Shown here: positions 27,530 through 36,384 of the stretch, piece after piece
Position numbering within the stretch: position 1 is the stretch's first letter
Layout: every line of letters starts with the position of its first letter
Origin: Paenibacillus_I sp035510375
GTDB lineage: Bacteria > Bacillota > Bacilli > Paenibacillales > Paenibacillaceae
Strand: one strand, 5' to 3'
DNA length: 64,000 nucleotides
Assembly (NCBI RefSeq): GCF_035510375.1
Contig: NZ_DATKHG010000013.1
Translations under genes and position numbers: made by a program
The notes under the pieces: generated by a model
Seen by the model: the letters and a program-made list of their open reading frames with translations, nothing else
The model's database searches: none
Told to the model about the DNA's origin: nothing

Positions 27530-28168
27530 GTGAACGAATCGGCATATGTGACGGAACGGACGGCGCAGAGAATCGTCATGGCTTCCTCCTCGCCGAGAAG
27601 GCGCGAGCTCATACAGTCGCTCGGATTGCGGCTGCCGGTCGTGATCCTGTCGTCCGAGGCGGACGAGAGCACGCCGGCGGATTGGACGCCGCCGCAGATC
27701 GTCGAAGCGCTCGCGCTGCGCAAGGCGCGTGCGGTGAAGGAGATGCTGGAACGCTCGCAGGAGGATGACCGCACGCCCGCCGTCGTAATAGGAGCCGACA
27801 CGATCGTCGTGCTCGACGGCGAGATAATGGGCAAGCCCCGGGACGAACACGAGGCCGCCGGCATGCTGGGCCGGTTGCAAGGGCGGACGCACGAGGTTTA
27901 TACGGGCGTCGCGCTTGTCTCGACCCCGGGCGGCCGCGAGGCGGTCGCGCATGGCATGACCCGCGTACATATGAAGCCGCTCGATCCGGCACGGATCGGA
28001 CGTTATGTCGCTTCGGGGGAGCCGGCGGACAAGGCGGGTGCTTACGCCATCCAGGGATTGGGCGCTACCCTGATCGATCGTATCGAAGGCGATTATTTCA
28101 ATGTGGTCGGCTTGCCCTTGTCCCTATTGTCCGAGCTGCTGGGCGAGTTCGGCATTGACGTGATTTGA
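27530..28168 (+). CDS. maf: Maf family nucleotide pyrophosphatase
   Basis: This 212-residue house-cleaning pyrophosphatase hydrolyses non-canonical nucleoside triphosphates and in Bacillus is linked to septum inhibition. Motifs: ASSSPRRRELIQSLGL, KARAVKE, VIGADTIVVLDGEIMGKPRD, and the C-terminal DKAGAYAIQGLGATLIDRIEGDYFNVVGLP (shown here as separate family blocks AGAYAIQG and VVGLPL). The start is GTG 27530 with AGGAG 11 bases upstream. It precedes radC as in B. subtilis. Confidence 0.94.
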   Translation: MNESAYVTERTAQRIVMASSSPRRRELIQSLGLRLPVVILSSEADESTPADWTPPQIVEALALRKARAVKEMLERSQEDDRTPAVVIGADTIVVLDGEIMGKPRDEHEAAGMLGRLQGRTHEVYTGVALVSTPGGREAVAHGMTRVHMKPLDPARIGRYVASGEPADKAGAYAIQGLGATLIDRIEGDYFNVVGLPLSLLSELLGEFGIDVI

Positions 28169-28201
28169 CGAAAGCATCCAATCGAAAAGGCGGAAACGGA
28201 C

Positions 28202-28891
28202 ATGGATACGCAAACGTTGATTTTGCGCGATGTCCCCCGGGAAGACCGACCGAGAGAGCGCATGATGGCCTATGGGGCAGACGCACTTAGCCACGCCGAG
28301 CTTCTGGCGATACTGGTGAGAACCGGAACCCGAAGCGAGTCGGCCGTACATTTGGCCTCCCGCATCCTGCAGGCATGCGGGGGGCTTCGCGGTTTGGTCG
28401 ATATGAGCATTGAAGAGCTGACGGAGATTCGCGGCATCGGGCCGGCCAAGGCCGTTCAGCTCAGGGCCGGCATGGAGCTCGGCCGCCGCCTTGCGCAAAG
28501 CCGCTCCGAGGAGCGTTATACGATCCGCCGGCCGCAGGATGCGGCGGACTACATGATGGAATCGATGCGGTATTTGAAAAAGGAGCATTTCGTCTGTCTG
28601 TTTCTGAATACGAAAAATCACGTGATCGGGCGCGAAACGCTGTCCGTCGGAACGCTCAATGCGTCGCTCGTGCATCCGCGCGAGGTGTTCCGCGCCGCGA
28701 TCAAATGCAGCAGCGCCTCGATCGTTTGCCTGCACAACCATCCGAGCGGCGATCCGGCCCCCAGTCCGGAAGACGTTTCGTTGACGAAACGCCTGTGCGA
28801 GGCCGGCGATCTGGTCGGCATCGATGTGCTGGATCATATTGTCATCGGCGATGGCAGGTTTATCAGTTTGAAGGAACAAGGTCTGATGTAA
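28202..28891 (+). CDS. radC: RadC-family JAMM-domain protein
   Basis: A 229-residue protein with an N-terminal helix-hairpin-helix region (ELTEIRGIGPAKAVQL) and a C-terminal JAMM/MPN metalloprotease-like domain with HNHPSGDPAPSPED. Chromosomal RadC has no proven role in DNA repair despite the name. It sits between maf and mreB, as in Bacillus. The mreB promoter overlaps its 3' end. Confidence 0.94.
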   Translation: MDTQTLILRDVPREDRPRERMMAYGADALSHAELLAILVRTGTRSESAVHLASRILQACGGLRGLVDMSIEELTEIRGIGPAKAVQLRAGMELGRRLAQSRSEERYTIRRPQDAADYMMESMRYLKKEHFVCLFLNTKNHVIGRETLSVGTLNASLVHPREVFRAAIKCSSASIVCLHNHPSGDPAPSPEDVSLTKRLCEAGDLVGIDVLDHIVIGDGRFISLKEQGLM

Positions 28892-28897
28892 TATAAT
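28868..28897 (+). promoter_or_regulatory. Promoter of mreB
   Basis: TTGAAG and a perfect TATAAT are separated by 18 bases and overlap the radC stop. The -10 box ends 38 bases before the mreB ATG. Confidence 0.75.
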
Positions 28898-28935
28898 AAG
28901 TAGGATTGTCTGATCGAGAGAAGGGAGTTTAACGA

Positions 28936-29964
28936 ATGTTCGGAGGCTTCACAAAAGATTTGGGTATCGACCTGGGTACGGCGAATACCCTTGTTTATGT
29001 CAGAGGTAAAGGCATTGTCGTCAGGGAACCGTCCGTGGTTGCCCTGCGTACCGATACGAAAACGATCGAAGCGGTAGGCGAGCAAGCGAAAAAAATGATC
29101 GGCCGGACGCCGGGCAACATCCGCGCGATTCGTCCGATGAAGGACGGCGTCATTGCCGATTTCGACACGACCGCCACGATGATCAAATATTTTATCCGGC
29201 AGGCGCAGAAGCAGCGAGCGCTGTTTCCGCGCCATCCGAACGTGATGGTCTGCGTGCCGTCCGGCATTACGGCCGTCGAGAAACGCGCCGTCGAGGACGC
29301 GACGAAGCAGGCCGGCGCGCGGGAGGCTTACACGATTGAAGAGCCGTTCGCGGCGGCGATCGGAGCGGATCTTCCGGTATGGGAGCCGACCGGAAGCATG
29401 GTCGTCGACATCGGGGGCGGCACGACCGAGGTGGCCGTCATTTCGCTCGGGGGCATCGTCACGAGCCGTTCGATCCGGATCGCCGGCGACGAAATGGACG
29501 AAGCGATCATCCAATACATCAAGCGGATGTATAACCTGATGGTCGGCGAGCGGACAAGCGAGCAGCTGAAAATGGAGATCGGTTCGGCGCTGCCGCTGGA
29601 CAAGACCGAATCGATTGAAATCCGGGGCCGCGACCTTGTCACGGGACTGCCCAAAACGATACCTGTCACATCCGACGAAATTACCGACGCGCTCACCGAT
29701 ACGGTGAACGCGATCGTCGACGCGGTGAAAGTCACCCTGGAGAAGTGCCCGCCCGAGCTGTCGGCGGACATCATGGACCGCGGCATCGTGCTGACCGGTG
29801 GCGGCGGGCTGCTTCGCAACCTGGACAAGCTGCTGGCGCGCGAGACGGGCATGCCGGTCATCGTAGCCGAGAATCCGCTCGATTGCGTGGCGATCGGCAC
29901 CGGCCGGGCGCTTGAGAACATTCATTTGTTCAAGTCCAAGGGCGGCGGGTCGCGCAAGCGTTAA
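28936..29964 (+). CDS. mreB: Rod-shape-determining actin homologue MreB
   Basis: A 342-residue actin-fold ATPase that guides lateral cell-wall synthesis under the membrane. It shows DLGIDLGTANTLVYVRGKG (phosphate 1), VVDIGGGTTEVAVISLGG (phosphate 2) and GIVLTGGGGLLRNLDKLL (adenosine site). Length is normal. It heads mreBCD, followed by minCD, the Bacillus order. Confidence 0.97.
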   Translation: MFGGFTKDLGIDLGTANTLVYVRGKGIVVREPSVVALRTDTKTIEAVGEQAKKMIGRTPGNIRAIRPMKDGVIADFDTTATMIKYFIRQAQKQRALFPRHPNVMVCVPSGITAVEKRAVEDATKQAGAREAYTIEEPFAAAIGADLPVWEPTGSMVVDIGGGTTEVAVISLGGIVTSRSIRIAGDEMDEAIIQYIKRMYNLMVGERTSEQLKMEIGSALPLDKTESIEIRGRDLVTGLPKTIPVTSDEITDALTDTVNAIVDAVKVTLEKCPPELSADIMDRGIVLTGGGGLLRNLDKLLARETGMPVIVAENPLDCVAIGTGRALENIHLFKSKGGGSRKR

Positions 29965-29999
29965 TGCACCCGCGAGCGGGTGGAAAGTGAAATGGGCGG

Positions 30000-30962
30000 G
30001 TGAGCGAACTGTTTAACTTATTTCGAAACAAGCGACTGTTCGTTCTGATGATCGGCTTAATCGTCTTTATCGCCGTCATGGGGTTTTCGCTCGGCAAGCG
30101 AGAGAAGCTGTCTTGGCCCGAGAACTTCATCGGCGATACCGTTACGTTCGTACAGCAATGGTTTTACAAGCCCGCAGGATACATAGCGGGCTTGTTTGAG
30201 GATGTACGCACGATGCGCGATATCTATCAGGAGAATGAACAGCTGCGCATACTGGCTTCGCGGTATGCGAGGGACCGCATCACGTACAACTTTTTGCAGC
30301 AGGAGAACGAACGGCTGATGGACGCGCTCGATTTCACGGAACGTCAGAAAAACATGTACAAGTACAAATACGTCATCGCGCAGGTGGTTGCGGCGGACCT
30401 CGATCCGAACAACTTGGCCTTCAAGATTAATCTGGGTTCCACCGACGGCATCAAGCCGGACATGGCGGTCGTGTCGACCGACGGCCTGGTCGGACTCGTA
30501 AGCCGGGTATTTCCGCTCTATTCGACGGTCACGCCGATCACGCAGCTGAATCCGGATTCCCCCAATCCAAGGGCGATTTCGGCTACCGTGGTGGACAAGG
30601 AGGGGAAGTCGTTCGGCATCGTCGAAGACTATGATAAGGGGACCGGCATGCTGCTTATGAACCGGATCGCCGAGAACGATCCGCTTGCCGAAGGCGACGT
30701 GGTCATTACCTCGGGGTTGGGGAACGTCTTTCCGCGCGGGCTGGAGATCGGGACGGTGGAATCCCGTCAGGTGGGTGATTTCGGGTTGACGTACACGGCC
30801 GCGATTAAGCCTTCCGCCAAGCTGGACCGGCTGACCGAGGTGTTTGTCGTCATTCCGCCCGATACCGGAACGCCGGCGATTACGGGGCAGGATGAACGCA
30901 CGGACGCGAACGCGGCGGATCAGCTTGAAGAAGCAGAGGGATTCGAGGAGTCCGGGCGATGA
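30000..30962 (+). CDS. mreC: Rod-shape-determining protein MreC
   Basis: A 320-residue bitopic protein with one membrane helix (about 13-32, LFVLMIGLIVFIAVMGFSLG), a coiled coil (IYQENEQLRILASRYARDRI onward) and the extracellular MreC beta domain (VVAADLDPNNLAFKINLGS). It links MreB to the wall-synthesis enzymes. The start is GTG 30000. Its stop overlaps mreD by 4 bases. Confidence 0.94.
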   Translation: MSELFNLFRNKRLFVLMIGLIVFIAVMGFSLGKREKLSWPENFIGDTVTFVQQWFYKPAGYIAGLFEDVRTMRDIYQENEQLRILASRYARDRITYNFLQQENERLMDALDFTERQKNMYKYKYVIAQVVAADLDPNNLAFKINLGSTDGIKPDMAVVSTDGLVGLVSRVFPLYSTVTPITQLNPDSPNPRAISATVVDKEGKSFGIVEDYDKGTGMLLMNRIAENDPLAEGDVVITSGLGNVFPRGLEIGTVESRQVGDFGLTYTAAIKPSAKLDRLTEVFVVIPPDTGTPAITGQDERTDANAADQLEEAEGFEESGR

Positions 30963-31480
30963 ACGTAAGACTGGCCGTCTTTTTCATGTTTTTGCTGTTT
31001 ATTGTGGAGAGCACCATTATTCCCTGGCTGATACCGGATGCTTTGTACGGCAGGCTGGTACCGCAGTTCGTATTCGTATTCGTCCTTTATGCCGCTTTAT
31101 ACACCGGCCGCCATACGGCACTTATGCTCGGATTAAGCTTCGGACTGCTGCAGGACATCGTTTTTTACGGAGATCTGCTTGGCGTACACGCGTTCGCGAT
31201 GGGGCTCTGCGGCTATCTGACGGGGTTGCTGCTGGAACGCAGAAGAAGCCCGCTGCTGCTCGCCCTGTCGATTATCGGCTTTGCCGGTTTGCTGTATAAT
31301 TCCGTAGTCTACCTGATTTATAAAGTATTCCGGATCACGCAAGAGCAGTACGCTTACGTTCTGATAGACTCCATCATGCCCAGCCTGTTTCTGCAGATCG
31401 GCTTCGCGCTGGCGGTATACATTCCGGCACGGCGCCTGTTCGAGGGCTCGGGGAAGCCGAATGCGGGACAGGAGGAATAA
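30959..31480 (+). CDS. mreD: Rod-shape-determining protein MreD
   Basis: A 173-residue hydrophobic protein with about five membrane segments (VRLAVFFMFLLFIVESTIIP, YAALYTGRHTALMLGLSFGL and others). Size, topology and the ATGA overlap with mreC fit MreD, a membrane partner of the elongation complex. Confidence 0.92.
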   Translation: MNVRLAVFFMFLLFIVESTIIPWLIPDALYGRLVPQFVFVFVLYAALYTGRHTALMLGLSFGLLQDIVFYGDLLGVHAFAMGLCGYLTGLLLERRRSPLLLALSIIGFAGLLYNSVVYLIYKVFRITQEQYAYVLIDSIMPSLFLQIGFALAVYIPARRLFEGSGKPNAGQEE

Positions 31481-31543
31481 CGGGCGGCCGGCAGGAATCG
31501 GCGGTGTCCGAACCGAATGGTATAGGGTGGAGGAGGGGAAGGC

Positions 31544-32209
31544 GTGACCGAGAAGCAGCACATAACGATCAAAGGCGTAAAAGAAGGTCTCGTGTTCCTG
31601 CTGGACGATAAGTGTGAGTTTTCCGAGCTGCTGGACGAGCTTCACTACAAGCTGGAGACCTCGCATCAGCAGCTGCTGACGGGCCCGCTCGTGCATGTGC
31701 AGGTCAAGATGGGCCGGCGGCAGGCAAGCGAAGAGCAGAAGGACCAGATCGTGAGCGCGATCCGCAAAAGGGGAAACCTGCTCGTCCAATCGGTGGATGC
31801 CGAGCAGGAGCACGCCGGCGATCAAGCGTCTGCGAAGGATGAGCTTAAGGTCCTGACCGGTATCGTCCGATCCGGCCAGACCGTCGAGCATGCGGGCCAT
31901 CTGCTGCTGATGGGCGACTTGAACCCGGGCGGCACGCTGCTCTGCACGGGCGACATTTACGTGCTCGGCTCATTGCGCGGCATGGCGCATGCGGGAATCG
32001 GCGGACGTACGGACGTCATCATCGCCGCTTCGCAGCTGAAGCCGACGCAGCTTCGCATTGCCGACGTCATCAGCCGCCCGCCGGATGAGTGGATCACCGG
32101 CGATACCTGGATGGAATTCGCTTTTTTACAGGACGGGCAGATGAAAATCGACAAGCTGTCCGGCCTGTTTCGCATACGCAGGGATCCGATCGTGTTCAAA
32201 GGAGTGTAA
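31544..32209 (+). CDS. minC: Septum-site inhibitor MinC
   Basis: A 221-residue inhibitor of FtsZ assembly. The N-terminal domain (ITIKGVKEGLVFLLDDKCEF) contacts FtsZ. The C-terminal beta-helix (VRSGQTVEHAGHLLLMGDLN, then GDIYVLGSLRGMAHAG) binds MinD. The start is GTG 31544 behind GGAGGGGAAGG. It ends 3 bases before minD. Confidence 0.95.
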   Translation: MTEKQHITIKGVKEGLVFLLDDKCEFSELLDELHYKLETSHQQLLTGPLVHVQVKMGRRQASEEQKDQIVSAIRKRGNLLVQSVDAEQEHAGDQASAKDELKVLTGIVRSGQTVEHAGHLLLMGDLNPGGTLLCTGDIYVLGSLRGMAHAGIGGRTDVIIAASQLKPTQLRIADVISRPPDEWITGDTWMEFAFLQDGQMKIDKLSGLFRIRRDPIVFKGV

Positions 32210-32212
32210 AAG

Positions 32213-33004
32213 ATGGGAGAAGCGATTGTCGTAACATCGGGGAAAGGCGGAGTCGGCAAAACGACGACTTCGGCGAATGTGGGAACCGCCCTCGCTTTGC
32301 ACGGAAAGAAGGTCTGTATGGTTGATACGGATATCGGCCTGCGCAATCTGGATGTCGTCATGGGCCTCGAAAACCGGATTATCTACGATTTGATCGATGT
32401 GGCAGACGGCCGCTGCCGCCTCAACCAGGCGCTCGTCAAGGACAAACGGTTCGACGAGCTGTATATGCTCCCCGCCGCCCAGACGAAGGACAAGAACGAC
32501 GTATCGCCGGAGCAGGTCAGGGACATCGTGCTCGAGCTGAAGAAGGATTTCGATTTCGTCATTATCGATTGCCCGGCGGGCATCGAGCAGGGCTTCCGCA
32601 ATGCGGTAGCTGGGGCCGATCGGGCGATCGTGGTCACGACGCCGGAGAATGCGGCGGTGCGCGATGCGGACCGCATTATCGGTTTGCTGGAACAATCCCA
32701 TATCCCCGCGCGTCTGGTCATTAACCGGATACGCCAGAATATGGTGAAGAGCGGGGAAATGCTCGACATCGACGAGATTTGCCAGGTGCTCGCCATCGAT
32801 CTGCTCGGCATTGTGCCCGACGACGAGAAGGTGATCAAGGCCGCCAACAGCGGCGAGCCGACGGTCATGGATCCATCCTCCCGCGCCGCGATCGCCTACC
32901 GCAACATAGGACGGCGGATTCTGGGCGACAAGGTGCCGCTCATGCAGCTCGACGACAAAGCGGGCATGTTCCAGCGTTTCCGCAAGTTTCTGGGAATAGG
33001 ATGA
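32213..33004 (+). CDS. minD: Septum-site ATPase MinD
   Basis: A 263-residue ParA-type ATPase that brings MinC to the membrane. It has the deviant Walker A GKGGVGKTTTSAN (residues 10 onward), VMGLENRIIYDL, and VIIDCPAGIEQGFRNAV. The C-terminal MFQRFRKFLGIG is an amphipathic membrane-targeting helix. No MinE gene is present; Bacillus-type cells use DivIVA instead. Confidence 0.97.
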   Translation: MGEAIVVTSGKGGVGKTTTSANVGTALALHGKKVCMVDTDIGLRNLDVVMGLENRIIYDLIDVADGRCRLNQALVKDKRFDELYMLPAAQTKDKNDVSPEQVRDIVLELKKDFDFVIIDCPAGIEQGFRNAVAGADRAIVVTTPENAAVRDADRIIGLLEQSHIPARLVINRIRQNMVKSGEMLDIDEICQVLAIDLLGIVPDDEKVIKAANSGEPTVMDPSSRAAIAYRNIGRRILGDKVPLMQLDDKAGMFQRFRKFLGIG

Positions 33005-33011
33005 ATGCATC

Positions 33012-34160
33012 GTGTTGAACAAATTAAAAAAATTGGATTGGGGCATGCTCCTGATCCTTGCTTTGTTTATGGTGATGAGCACGCTGCTCGTCCGGAGCGC
33101 CACCTACGGCAACCCGGAGTACCCCAACTATGATCTGAAGCAGCTCGTTTTTTACGCGGCGGGCTTCGTGGTAGCCATCTGTTCGACGCTGTTCGATTAC
33201 CGGCTTTTTCTGAAGGGCTGGTACGTGCTGTACGGCATAGGCGTCGGGCTGCTGGTGCTGGTCTATTTCGCAGGGGACAAAATCAACGGGGCGAGGAGCT
33301 GGTTCACGCTGCCGGGCGGGCTCCTGTCGTTCCAGCCGGCTGAGTTCATGAAGATTCTCCTCATCATTACCATTGCGGTGCTGATCGGACGAAGGCAGGG
33401 CGACCGGCTGTCTTTTACAAGCGATCTGCTGCCGATAGCCGCCTTTTCCATGCTCCCGTTCATGCTCGTTATGATCCAGCCCGATCTCGGGAACGCGATC
33501 ATCTACGTCGTCATTGTCCTGGGCATGCTGTGGATCGGCAACGTCAGGTACACGCACGTGCTGATCGGGCTGACCGTGGTTGTAGGCGCGCTCGTGTTGT
33601 TCGTCAGCCTGTTCAATACGTTCAATACCGAGATCAAGGACTATTTGACCTCACAAGAAAAAGAGCACTGGTACGCGAGAATCAACACGTATATCAACCC
33701 GGAGACCGCCTCGGACAAAGATAAATACCAGTCGGAGAAATCGCTCATTGCGATCGGATCGGGCGGGTTGACCGGCGACGGCTATATGGAGGGCGATTCC
33801 AAGAACCGGCGGTTTATTCCGTACCCGTATTCCGACTCGATCTTCGTCGTGATCGGCGAAGAGTTCGGTTTTCAAGGTTCGGCCGTATTGCTGCTGCTGT
33901 ACTTCCTGCTTATTTACCGAATGATCCTGATCGCTTTTCAATGCTACGATTTGAAGGGCTCGTTCATCATCATCGGCATCGTGTCGATGTTCGTGTTTCA
34001 GATCTTCGAGAATATCGGGATGATGATCGGCATCATGCCGATTACCGGCATTACGCTGCCGTTCATCAGCTATGGCGGCACGTCGCTGCTGCTCAATATG
34101 CTGAGTATCGGCCTCGTCTTCAGCATCAAGGCGCATCAGGAGAAATACGAGTTGGATTAA
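33012..34160 (+). CDS. rodA: SEDS-family peptidoglycan polymerase RodA
   Basis: A 382-residue polytopic membrane protein of the SEDS family (RodA/FtsW/SpoVE) with about ten membrane segments. Diagnostic stretches are FQPAEFMKILLIITIAVLIG, QPDLGNAIIYVVIVLGMLWI and TGITLPFISYGGTSLLLNML. Its place directly after minD, 8 bases downstream, and beside the mre genes favours RodA of the elongation machinery. The start is GTG 33012. Confidence 0.92.
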   Translation: MLNKLKKLDWGMLLILALFMVMSTLLVRSATYGNPEYPNYDLKQLVFYAAGFVVAICSTLFDYRLFLKGWYVLYGIGVGLLVLVYFAGDKINGARSWFTLPGGLLSFQPAEFMKILLIITIAVLIGRRQGDRLSFTSDLLPIAAFSMLPFMLVMIQPDLGNAIIYVVIVLGMLWIGNVRYTHVLIGLTVVVGALVLFVSLFNTFNTEIKDYLTSQEKEHWYARINTYINPETASDKDKYQSEKSLIAIGSGGLTGDGYMEGDSKNRRFIPYPYSDSIFVVIGEEFGFQGSAVLLLLYFLLIYRMILIAFQCYDLKGSFIIIGIVSMFVFQIFENIGMMIGIMPITGITLPFISYGGTSLLLNMLSIGLVFSIKAHQEKYELD

Positions 34161-34165
34161 CGCGA

Positions 34166-34203
34166 AAGGCGCCGTTGCCCGGATCGGGCAGCGGCGCCTT
34201 TTT
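34166..34203 (+). terminator. Intrinsic terminator after rodA
   Basis: A 16-base stem (AAGGCGCCGTTGCCCG / CGGGCAGCGGCGCCTT, one mismatch) is followed by T's. It closes the mre-min-rodA transcript and separates it from the minus-strand genes. Confidence 0.92.
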
Positions 34204-34252
34204 GTGGCCGGGCCGGCTTGTTTTTTTGCTCCGGGCCGGCCGTCGTTTCGCG

Positions 34253-35134
34253 TTATCCCAACAACCGCAGCAGAACGACTCCGCCGAAGGCGAGAATCAT
34301 GCCGATCAGCTCCGGCTGCGAGAACGATTCCTTGACGATCAGTCGGGTGTAAAGCAGAATGACGATCACGTTCAAGGCGACGACCGCGGACACTAGCCCG
34401 GTTACGCCGAGCTCGAACGCGTACAGGATCAGCACCATGCCGACGGTGTTCGTGATGCCCACCAGCATGCCGACGCCGAATGTTTTGCCGAGCGGCCAGC
34501 CTGCCGAGCGTTCGGAGCGCCCGTCCCGTTCGCCCCGTCCGGCCTGTTTGCCTTGCTCCCGCAGCCAGGAGGCCATGAACAGCAGCGTGCCGGTCGCGAA
34601 CATGAAGAAAAGCGTCGGGAACGTATCGGCGCCGAGCAGCGTCGACCATTTGCCGGACACGTCGTTCAAGCCGAAAAAGATCGTGGCGAGCAAGCCCCAT
34701 TTGGCGCCCTCCAGCCGGCCGAGCGAGGCCGCGCCCGTAAAGCGGACAAGCAGGACGCCCGACACGATGACGACGAAGGCGACCAGCTGCCAAGCGGTCA
34801 ACCTTTCGCCCCATATGAGAAACGTAAGCGTCACGACAACGACCGAGGGCAGCGCGGTCAGAATCGCCACGATCGACGCTTTCCCCGACGCAAAGCCGCG
34901 AAACATCGAGTCATTCGCCAGAAACGACCACAATCCCATCAGGACACCTACCATCGCAGACGGCGTCCAGCGTTCGCCGGCGGCCAAGCCGACCAGCAGA
35001 CTGAACAGGCAGCCGGTGAAAAAGACGCCGCCGAGCAGCAGATTGCGGTTAATCGGCTTTTGCGAGGTCCAGTGGTAGAGGACGCCCCGCGTGCCGAAAG
35101 CGACGGCCGACAACGAGGCGAATAACAGCCACAT
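34253..35134 (-). CDS. EamA/DMT-family transporter
   Basis: A 293-residue membrane protein with about ten hydrophobic helices in two repeats, beginning MWLLFASLSAVAFGTRGVLY. The repeat ends LTFLIWGERLTAWQLVAFVV and LYTRLIVKESFSQPELIGMI carry the conserved Glu of drug/metabolite transporters. A charged loop (GKQAGRGERDGRSERSAGW) separates the halves. The substrate is unknown. It lies 15 bases downstream of the aldo/keto reductase gene on the same strand, so they may be cotranscribed. Confidence 0.88.
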   Translation of the reverse strand: MWLLFASLSAVAFGTRGVLYHWTSQKPINRNLLLGGVFFTGCLFSLLVGLAAGERWTPSAMVGVLMGLWSFLANDSMFRGFASGKASIVAILTALPSVVVVTLTFLIWGERLTAWQLVAFVVIVSGVLLVRFTGAASLGRLEGAKWGLLATIFFGLNDVSGKWSTLLGADTFPTLFFMFATGTLLFMASWLREQGKQAGRGERDGRSERSAGWPLGKTFGVGMLVGITNTVGMVLILYAFELGVTGLVSAVVALNVIVILLYTRLIVKESFSQPELIGMILAFGGVVLLRLLG

Positions 35135-35149
35135 GCGGTTCGTTCGCCC

Positions 35150-36127
35150 TTAAGGAAGCTTCGTGCCGCGCGACGCGGTATACAGTTCATACCACTCGTC
35201 ACGGCTAAGCTCGATTTGCCCGGCGGCGCCGCAGTTGCGGATCCGCTGAGGATCGGACGTGCCGATAACCGGCTGAATGCCGGCGGGGTGGCGCATCAGC
35301 CATGCGAGCACAATCGCCTCGCGCGTCGTGTTTTTCCGCTCCGCCAGCGCTGCCACCAGCGCCGCCGTCTCTTGGACGTTGGACGGCTGGCCTTCCAGGG
35401 AAGCGCCGCTCAGCAGGCCTTTGGCAAGCGGGCTCCATGCCTGAAGCTGAATGTTCTCCAGCCGGCAGAACTCGAGCGTCCCCTCCGGGAAAATGCCGTC
35501 CTTGCCCGCAGTTTGATTGATGTGAATCCCTTGGTCGATGAAATCCGTGTAAAGCAAATTCATTTCCAACTGGTTCGCCACGATCGGCGATTTGCAATAC
35601 GCCTGGAGCAGCTTGATTTGGCCCGCTCCCATATTGGACACGCCGAAATGTCTCACCTTGCCGGCTTCCGTCAGGCGTTCGAACGCTTCCGCCACCTCTT
35701 CCGGTTCAACGAGCGCGTCGGGACGGTGCAGCAGCAGAATGTCGATGTACTCGACGCCGAGGCGCTCCAGTATCCCGTCCACGCTTGCGAGGATATGCGA
35801 TTTCGAGAAATCGAACTGATGCGGCTTGCCCGGTCCGCGTTCAAAGCGGATGCCGCACTTGGACTGCAGGATGAGCTTGTCCCGCAGGCCGGGCTTCTCC
35901 TTCAACACCGTTCCGAACGTTTGCTCCGCCTTGCCCATCGTATAAATGTCCGCATGGTCGTACATATTGATGCCGACCTCCAGCGCGGCTTCGACCGCTT
36001 CCCGCGCCTGCTTCTCATGTGCGGCCGTGATCGGCTCGCTGTTCCAGCCGCCGCCCAGCGGCATGCAGCCGAGCACGAGCCGGCTGGCCTGCAGGCCTCT
36101 GCGATGCAGAGGAATCGTTGTAGCCAT
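35150..36127 (-). CDS. Aldo/keto reductase
   Basis: A 325-residue NADPH-dependent oxidoreductase. The catalytic tetrad is visible: Asp and Tyr in MYDHADIYTMGKAE, Lys in LILQSKCG, and His in ILLLHRPD. The C-terminal GIQPVIGTSDPQRI stretch is the cofactor-binding end. The start at 36127 (MATTIPLHRRG) follows GGAGGGAA; 16 further residues are open upstream but lack a ribosome site. It resembles the YdhF/oxidoreductase subgroup. The substrate is unknown. Confidence 0.9.
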   Translation of the reverse strand: MATTIPLHRRGLQASRLVLGCMPLGGGWNSEPITAAHEKQAREAVEAALEVGINMYDHADIYTMGKAEQTFGTVLKEKPGLRDKLILQSKCGIRFERGPGKPHQFDFSKSHILASVDGILERLGVEYIDILLLHRPDALVEPEEVAEAFERLTEAGKVRHFGVSNMGAGQIKLLQAYCKSPIVANQLEMNLLYTDFIDQGIHINQTAGKDGIFPEGTLEFCRLENIQLQAWSPLAKGLLSGASLEGQPSNVQETAALVAALAERKNTTREAIVLAWLMRHPAGIQPVIGTSDPQRIRNCGAAGQIELSRDEWYELYTASRGTKLP

Positions 36128-36246
36128 TCGTTTGTTCCCTCCCGTAATCGTGTAGTTGCATCCATACCTCTCCATTATAAGGTTTTCGCGGCTGCAACAT
36201 AAGTAGTGAAATGAACATTACGTAGTTCGCTGCGGTATAGCAGGCG

Positions 36247-36275
36247 GCATAATTGCTTGTCTTATGTCATAGGCA
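36247..36275 (+). promoter_or_regulatory. Candidate sigma-E promoter of spoIVFAB
   Basis: GCATAATT is spaced 13 bases from CATAGGCA, resembling the sigma-E boxes (GNATATT and CATACAnT), with a weak second half at -10. B. subtilis spoIVF is transcribed by sigma-E in the mother cell. The leader to ATG 36385 would be about 100 bases. Confidence 0.35.
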
Positions 36276-36304
36276 TAGGACAAAGGGCTGCCCGGACGAG
36301 CGAG

Positions 36305-36366
36305 GCGGCTGCGGAAAAAGCGGCTGCGGGCGGCGATACGGCTGCGGGCAGCGATACGGCTGCTGC
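36305..36366 (+). repeat. Degenerate tandem repeat in the spoIVFA leader
   Basis: GCGATACGGCTGC occurs at 36333-36345 and 36351-36363 (18-base period), with further CGGCTGCGG copies just upstream at 36305 and 36321. It lies between the candidate promoter and the spoIVFA ribosome site. Confidence 0.75.
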
Positions 36367-36384
36367 GACAGGGAGGGAACGCAT

